From: Methanoregula sp.
GTDB taxonomy: Archaea > Halobacteriota > Methanomicrobia > Methanomicrobiales > Methanospirillaceae
DNA length: 64,000 nt
NCBI RefSeq assembly: GCF_023227875.1
Contig: NZ_JALOCH010000008.1
Location: forward strand, 62,001 to 126,000
Direction of reading: 5' to 3'
Each line of letters begins with the position of its first letter. Within the stretch, counting starts at the first letter, position 1. Below, in pieces: positions 60,890 through 64,000 of the stretch. The notes beneath the pieces were generated by a model that saw only the letters and a list, made by a program, of their open reading frames with translations, was not told the DNA's origin and searched no databases. The position numbers and the translations under genes are program-made.

Positions 60890-61804
60890 ATGGAAATTGC
60901 AGGATCCGGACTCGTACGACACCTGTCTTCTTTTGTCCTTACCGCGATGTTATCCCTCTTGGTTCTCACCAGTGGGTGCACCCAGCCCCCTGTTGCTAAC
61001 TTTGAAGCAGAACCGACATTGGGTGGGCCCGCACCGATGCAGGTGAAGTTCATTGATAAATCTTCCGGGAAAGACATCACCACACATGAATGGCAGTATA
61101 AACTTAATCTGGAAAGTTCTTTGGATATATTAAATTCCGAACACTATCAGTGGACTCAATTTACCCCCAATAAAAATTCTGAATATACTTTTGAAAGAGC
61201 GGGATCATATGACATTAAACTCAAGGTAACGGGAAGGGGAGGGTCCGATGAGATGATAAAAACAGACTATATTAACATCGGCTGTGACTTTTCAAAAAAA
61301 ACCGGTATTGAACGATGTTTTGGCGGCATAGGGTCGCAATGTGATGGAATTATTCAGAGCCAATTACTTGGTATTGGACTGGTTCCGTTCAGGAAGGATG
61401 AGAGTACTTGTAAAGTTGAAGGGCGGGTCTCGGTTGGAAGCATCCTCCATGATCGGTGCTGTCTTGCCACCAACTGTGAGGGGTGGAGTTGCATAGAACT
61501 GGATAAGGGGGATAATACTCGATGCAGGGATGAATGGCAGCTTGCATGGGATAGCACAAAATACTCTGTTTTAGGATCACCCCGTCAGTGGGTACATTCG
61601 TTTGGGCCTTATCCCCTGGGAAATAAGGGGGATGAAATTTTTATGACTGACGAGTCGATCCCTGCGAAAATCAAAGCGCCCGCAGGAACCCGGATGATTC
61701 CGTATTATCAGAAATATTACTGCCAATCGGGAAGATGCAAAGAGGAAAACGGAGCACCAAAGATAGAGAACGATCTCTATGGCGAATACTGTGTCTGTGA
61801 ATAA
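60890..61804 (+). CDS. PKD-domain lipoprotein
   Basis: A 304-aa protein with an N-terminal signal and lipobox (LLVLTSGC; cysteine about residue 30). A PKD domain follows at about residues 33-120 (PPVANFEAEPTLGGPAPMQV, FIDKSSGKDITTHEW, FERAGSYDIKLKVTG). The C-terminal ~180 residues are rich in cysteine (about 14), probably several disulfides, and of unknown fold (CFGGIGSQCDG, DRCCLATNCEGWSC, CQSGRCKEE, YCVCE). It would be exposed on the cell surface. The gene has its own AT-rich upstream region, between two decayed insertion sequences; whether it belongs to element 2 is unclear. Confidence 0.7.
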   Translation: MEIAGSGLVRHLSSFVLTAMLSLLVLTSGCTQPPVANFEAEPTLGGPAPMQVKFIDKSSGKDITTHEWQYKLNLESSLDILNSEHYQWTQFTPNKNSEYTFERAGSYDIKLKVTGRGGSDEMIKTDYINIGCDFSKKTGIERCFGGIGSQCDGIIQSQLLGIGLVPFRKDESTCKVEGRVSVGSILHDRCCLATNCEGWSCIELDKGDNTRCRDEWQLAWDSTKYSVLGSPRQWVHSFGPYPLGNKGDEIFMTDESIPAKIKAPAGTRMIPYYQKYYCQSGRCKEENGAPKIENDLYGEYCVCE

Positions 61805-61884
61805 AAAAATCTTGGGTAAATTTCCATTTTTTGTAGCAGATACTGTGTTTTTTGAATTATCACGGATTCAAAATGGTCACGTAT

Positions 61885-63053
61885 CTATATTGCTGTAAAT
61901 TCAGCAGCCACCGTATCCGAAGAGATCATCTCGCTCTTCACGGATAAATACCGGTTACAAGTTATCCATTCCTCGTTGATATCAATGAGGATCGAACCGG
62001 CAAGCCTGAGTAACGAAGCATCATTTGGGAAGGCCGCGATCTTTCTGCTCCGTCGTTTGATTTCTTATTGACTCGTTCCTGGAGATTGGTAGTATTGAGC
62101 TTCTTCCAGAACTCCGGAGGAAAGGATCGGTAATTCATCAACCCATGGTTGAACCGGTGATGTGTGTCAGCTTCTCGAGAGAGCCCACGTCCATCGAGCT
62201 GAACAACAAACTCCTGCAACCGATGGGGATCACTCAGACATTCCTTCAAAGTGTCGGCAATTTCCTTGTGATATTCCCTAGGGACTTTTCTAAGGACTGC
62301 ACGAATGAAGTAGACATGACACATTTGCCATGAAGAGCCCGGGAACATCGTTTCTGCAGCAGTCTGGATACCGTTGTGACCATCAGAAATGATGAGTCAA
62401 CTTTGTCGAGTCCTCTTTCCTTAAGGTCGGAGAAGATCCCTCCCCAGATTAGTTCATGTTCTGCATCGGCAACGCTGAAGATAAAGATCTCTCGGTATCC
62501 CTCTAGTCTCACACCGGCTACAACAAAAAGAGCTTTGCTGACATAATGGATTCCGTCTCTCACCTTGAAATATGAAGCATCTACGAACAAGAATGGAATG
62601 TAGGTGTCAATCGGTTTCTCTAAAAAATCATGGACTTTTTCATCGAGTTGCTGAACAACCTTCGATACATACGTGGCTGACAGTTGGTTGACTCCCAGAC
62701 ATGAGAAAACTTTCTCGGATATTTCGTGTCGATACGCCCTGAAGATTGGATTCGGTGATTGCATTCACCAGGGCTTCCTCAGTCCGGGAGTACCGATCAA
62801 AGACTTTCTTCTCAAACGGGATCTCCCGTAACTGCAGTTTCAGAAGACTGAGTTCTCCGAATCTCGTCTTCAGTGACCGTTGCCGGCACTCGTTCCGGTG
62901 CGCTCACCTCGCACTGGATCTTGCATAACGGGGTACTCCGGCCTGTTGAGCCACTTCCTCGTTCATCACATCGTTCAGGAACCACGTGATGAGTTGCTGC
63001 ATGCCCTTCTCGTTATCGGTAAGGTAATTTAGTACAATGTCTCTTAGATTCAT
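61885..63053 (-). pseudogene. IS256-family transposase, broken
   Basis: The minus strand starts at 63053 with MNLRDIVLNYLTDNEKGMQQL, continues through ITWFLNDVMNEEVAQQAG, and is soon interrupted by a TGA. The frame changes again before AHRNECRQRSLKTRFGELSLLKLQL. The core is intact from 62764 (YVSKVVQQLDEKVHDFLEKP, FLFVDASYFKVRDG with the first catalytic Asp). A frameshift near 62350 separates it from VYFIRAVLRKVPREYHKEI, and another near 62060 precedes the C-terminal LAGSILIDINEEWIT. At least four lesions make it inactive. It is typical of old insertion sequences in island margins. Confidence 0.8.
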
Positions 63054-63319
63054 TGCCCTGTTCCTCTTTGTTTCCAATTCACTGTTGGATACAGGGCATC
63101 TTTACTTTTACAGCACGTCGTGTACGTTACCCAATTGAATCTCAATTAATAAAAATTCGTGTGATTTTATTCTACATTGTTGACAATAATCTGGAATTTT
63201 TAAAGAGTCATCTGGAAAAATGGCAAAGTAGATCTTCATCAAAAAGGGGATTTTTGTTTCAATATGATGAGATATTTTCGGGTTCTCGACTCTTGTTATC
63301 TGCTAACTTATTTAAAATT

Positions 63320-63580
63320 TTATGGATAGTCAAAATAATCGCGATCTGAATAAGGATTGCAATCAATTAATCGATTAATAATCATAGTAATAGCTTTACA
63401 AAATGGATATTTTTCGAGGGCCAGTATTCCATAATTCGAACAGGTTGGATAATGTAAGCATTTATGTTTACTTTTTTTTGTCGCAAACTGATAACCTTTG
63501 ATAAATAAAATAAAAAGTCGATTCAACCAAGGAATTTTATGATTAGAGGTATTTGGAGTGGTTTCCATTTTACTAGGCAT
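63320..63580 (-). CDS. YidD-like membrane-insertion factor
   Basis: An 86-aa protein resembling bacterial YidD (PF01809). It has an amphipathic N-terminal helix (WLNRLFILFIKGYQFATKKS), the cysteine motif CLHYPTCSNYGILALEKY matching the family pattern CrFyPTCSeYa..Al, a helix, and the closing RLIDCNPYSDRDYFDYP matching RllrCnP....G.DpvP. YidD assists YidC-dependent insertion in bacteria and is rare in archaea, so a transferred gene is likely. The neighbouring unknown gene may belong with it. Two methionines (residues 1 and 5) could start it. Confidence 0.65.
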   Translation of the reverse strand: MPSKMETTPNTSNHKIPWLNRLFILFIKGYQFATKKSKHKCLHYPTCSNYGILALEKYPFCKAITMIINRLIDCNPYSDRDYFDYP

Positions 63581-63604
63581 TAAAAAAAAAGAATAGTTTT
63601 TTGC

Positions 63605-64000
63605 TTATTTGCTGGAAAGATCGTGGTGAAGTGTTCGAAGTTCAATTCCCTTTTCCTTACTGGGGAATGGTAGCGCAACTACGGCTCCTTGTGCATTTAC
63701 TCTTAATTGCCAAAATTTTTGAGAGAGACAACCTTCAGGTTTCACTTCAACAATCTCAACCTGGGAAATATTTTTAAGTTGTAGAGCACCCTCCCGTTCG
63801 ACATAAGATGTTCCCTCTTGAACTTTTGCATGGTATAAGAATCTTTGATCAGTCATTGCAGCCCAAAAATTCCCACCACCACCAAGACCGAGGCATCCAC
63901 CTTTAAACACAACTGGGGAGAAAAAATATACTGATTCATTTGCGGATAGTTGCTTTACTAAATCATCTGGCAGACCCGTTTTTTGAAGTGCTTGTGGCAT
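63605..64000 (-). CDS. Hypothetical protein reaching the window edge, PH-like
   Basis: 131 residues are visible, and the frame begins with an ATG exactly at the last base, so the gene may start here or beyond the window. A glycine-rich loop (GGCLGLGGGGNFWAAMTDQRFLYHA) and a series of short strands (LKNISQVEIVEVKP, WQLRVNAQGAVVAL) resemble the PH-like bacterial domains in which a protein is tested for expression and lipid or partner binding. No catalytic motif is seen. Family not identified; function unknown. Confidence 0.5.
   Translation of the reverse strand: MPQALQKTGLPDDLVKQLSANESVYFFSPVVFKGGCLGLGGGGNFWAAMTDQRFLYHAKVQEGTSYVEREGALQLKNISQVEIVEVKPEGCLSQKFWQLRVNAQGAVVALPFPSKEKGIELRTLHHDLSSK

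Overview
The window comes from the chromosome of a methanogenic archaeon, most likely a member of the Methanomicrobiales (Methanoregula-like). It carries coenzyme F430 genes, a protein with the eight-cysteine methanogenesis marker 9 region, archaeal replication and chromatin genes (PCNA, primase large subunit, Alba), ribosomal protein S17e, an archaeosine enzyme and FtsZ. The genus is an inference from gene content and was not checked by any search.

The first ~35.6 kb is a GC-rich, tightly packed housekeeping region. In order it holds: an M20 peptidase, moaA and rlmE; pcn-priL; an HD protein, a free-standing ThiN domain, S17e, dapA, dapB, two tandem ferredoxins, asd and alba (lysine/threonine branch of the aspartate pathway); a DUF373 membrane protein and a long coiled-coil protein; ftsZ with a ribbon-helix-helix (RHH) gene upstream; cobD-cobY; a TIGR00300-type ornithine cyclodeaminase; the archaeosine radical-SAM enzyme; a surface protein; tRNA-Ser(UGA); hypC-hypA-hypE; a histidine kinase; a three-gene operon (marker 9 protein, CitG-like, DUF447); an Hjc-like nuclease; the F430 operon cfbA-cfbE-cfbD-cfbB; a PAS/RecA-like pair; ilvE; and tRNA-Glu(UUC).

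From the 3' end of tRNA-Glu (35,705) onward the window is accessory and mostly AT-rich. Two related integrative elements lie in tandem. Each begins with an archaeal tyrosine recombinase, then a convergent winged-helix-like gene, then two small homologous genes, then a variable cargo. A 13-bp copy of the tRNA 3' end is repeated at 41,917-41,929, inside the 5' end of the second integrase frame. The reading frame of the first integrase is also open back through the tRNA end. This suggests that attP lies inside the int gene, so integration splits the gene, and that the current second integrase is a hybrid carrying the promoter-proximal piece of element 1.

The cargo of element 1 is a membrane J-domain/TPR protein with a lipoprotein. 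The cargo of element 2 (about 45.4-59.7 kb) is the most striking content: a single-direction cluster of a small membrane protein, a membrane-anchored zinc-ribbon GTPase, a GrpE-like factor, an Hsp70, an Hsp70-VWA fusion, a 1003-aa zinc-ribbon/Fn3-like protein with a J-like N-terminus lacking HPD, a second zinc-ribbon GTPase, a GAP1-like adaptor, and a PD-(D/E)XK nuclease. I read this as a chaperone- and GTPase-controlled conflict (defence) system with a nuclease as the probable effector.

The last 4 kb holds two decayed insertion sequences (IS481-like and IS256-like), a PKD lipoprotein, a YidD-like protein (unusual in an archaeon) and an unknown protein running to the window edge. No rRNA genes or CRISPR arrays were seen.
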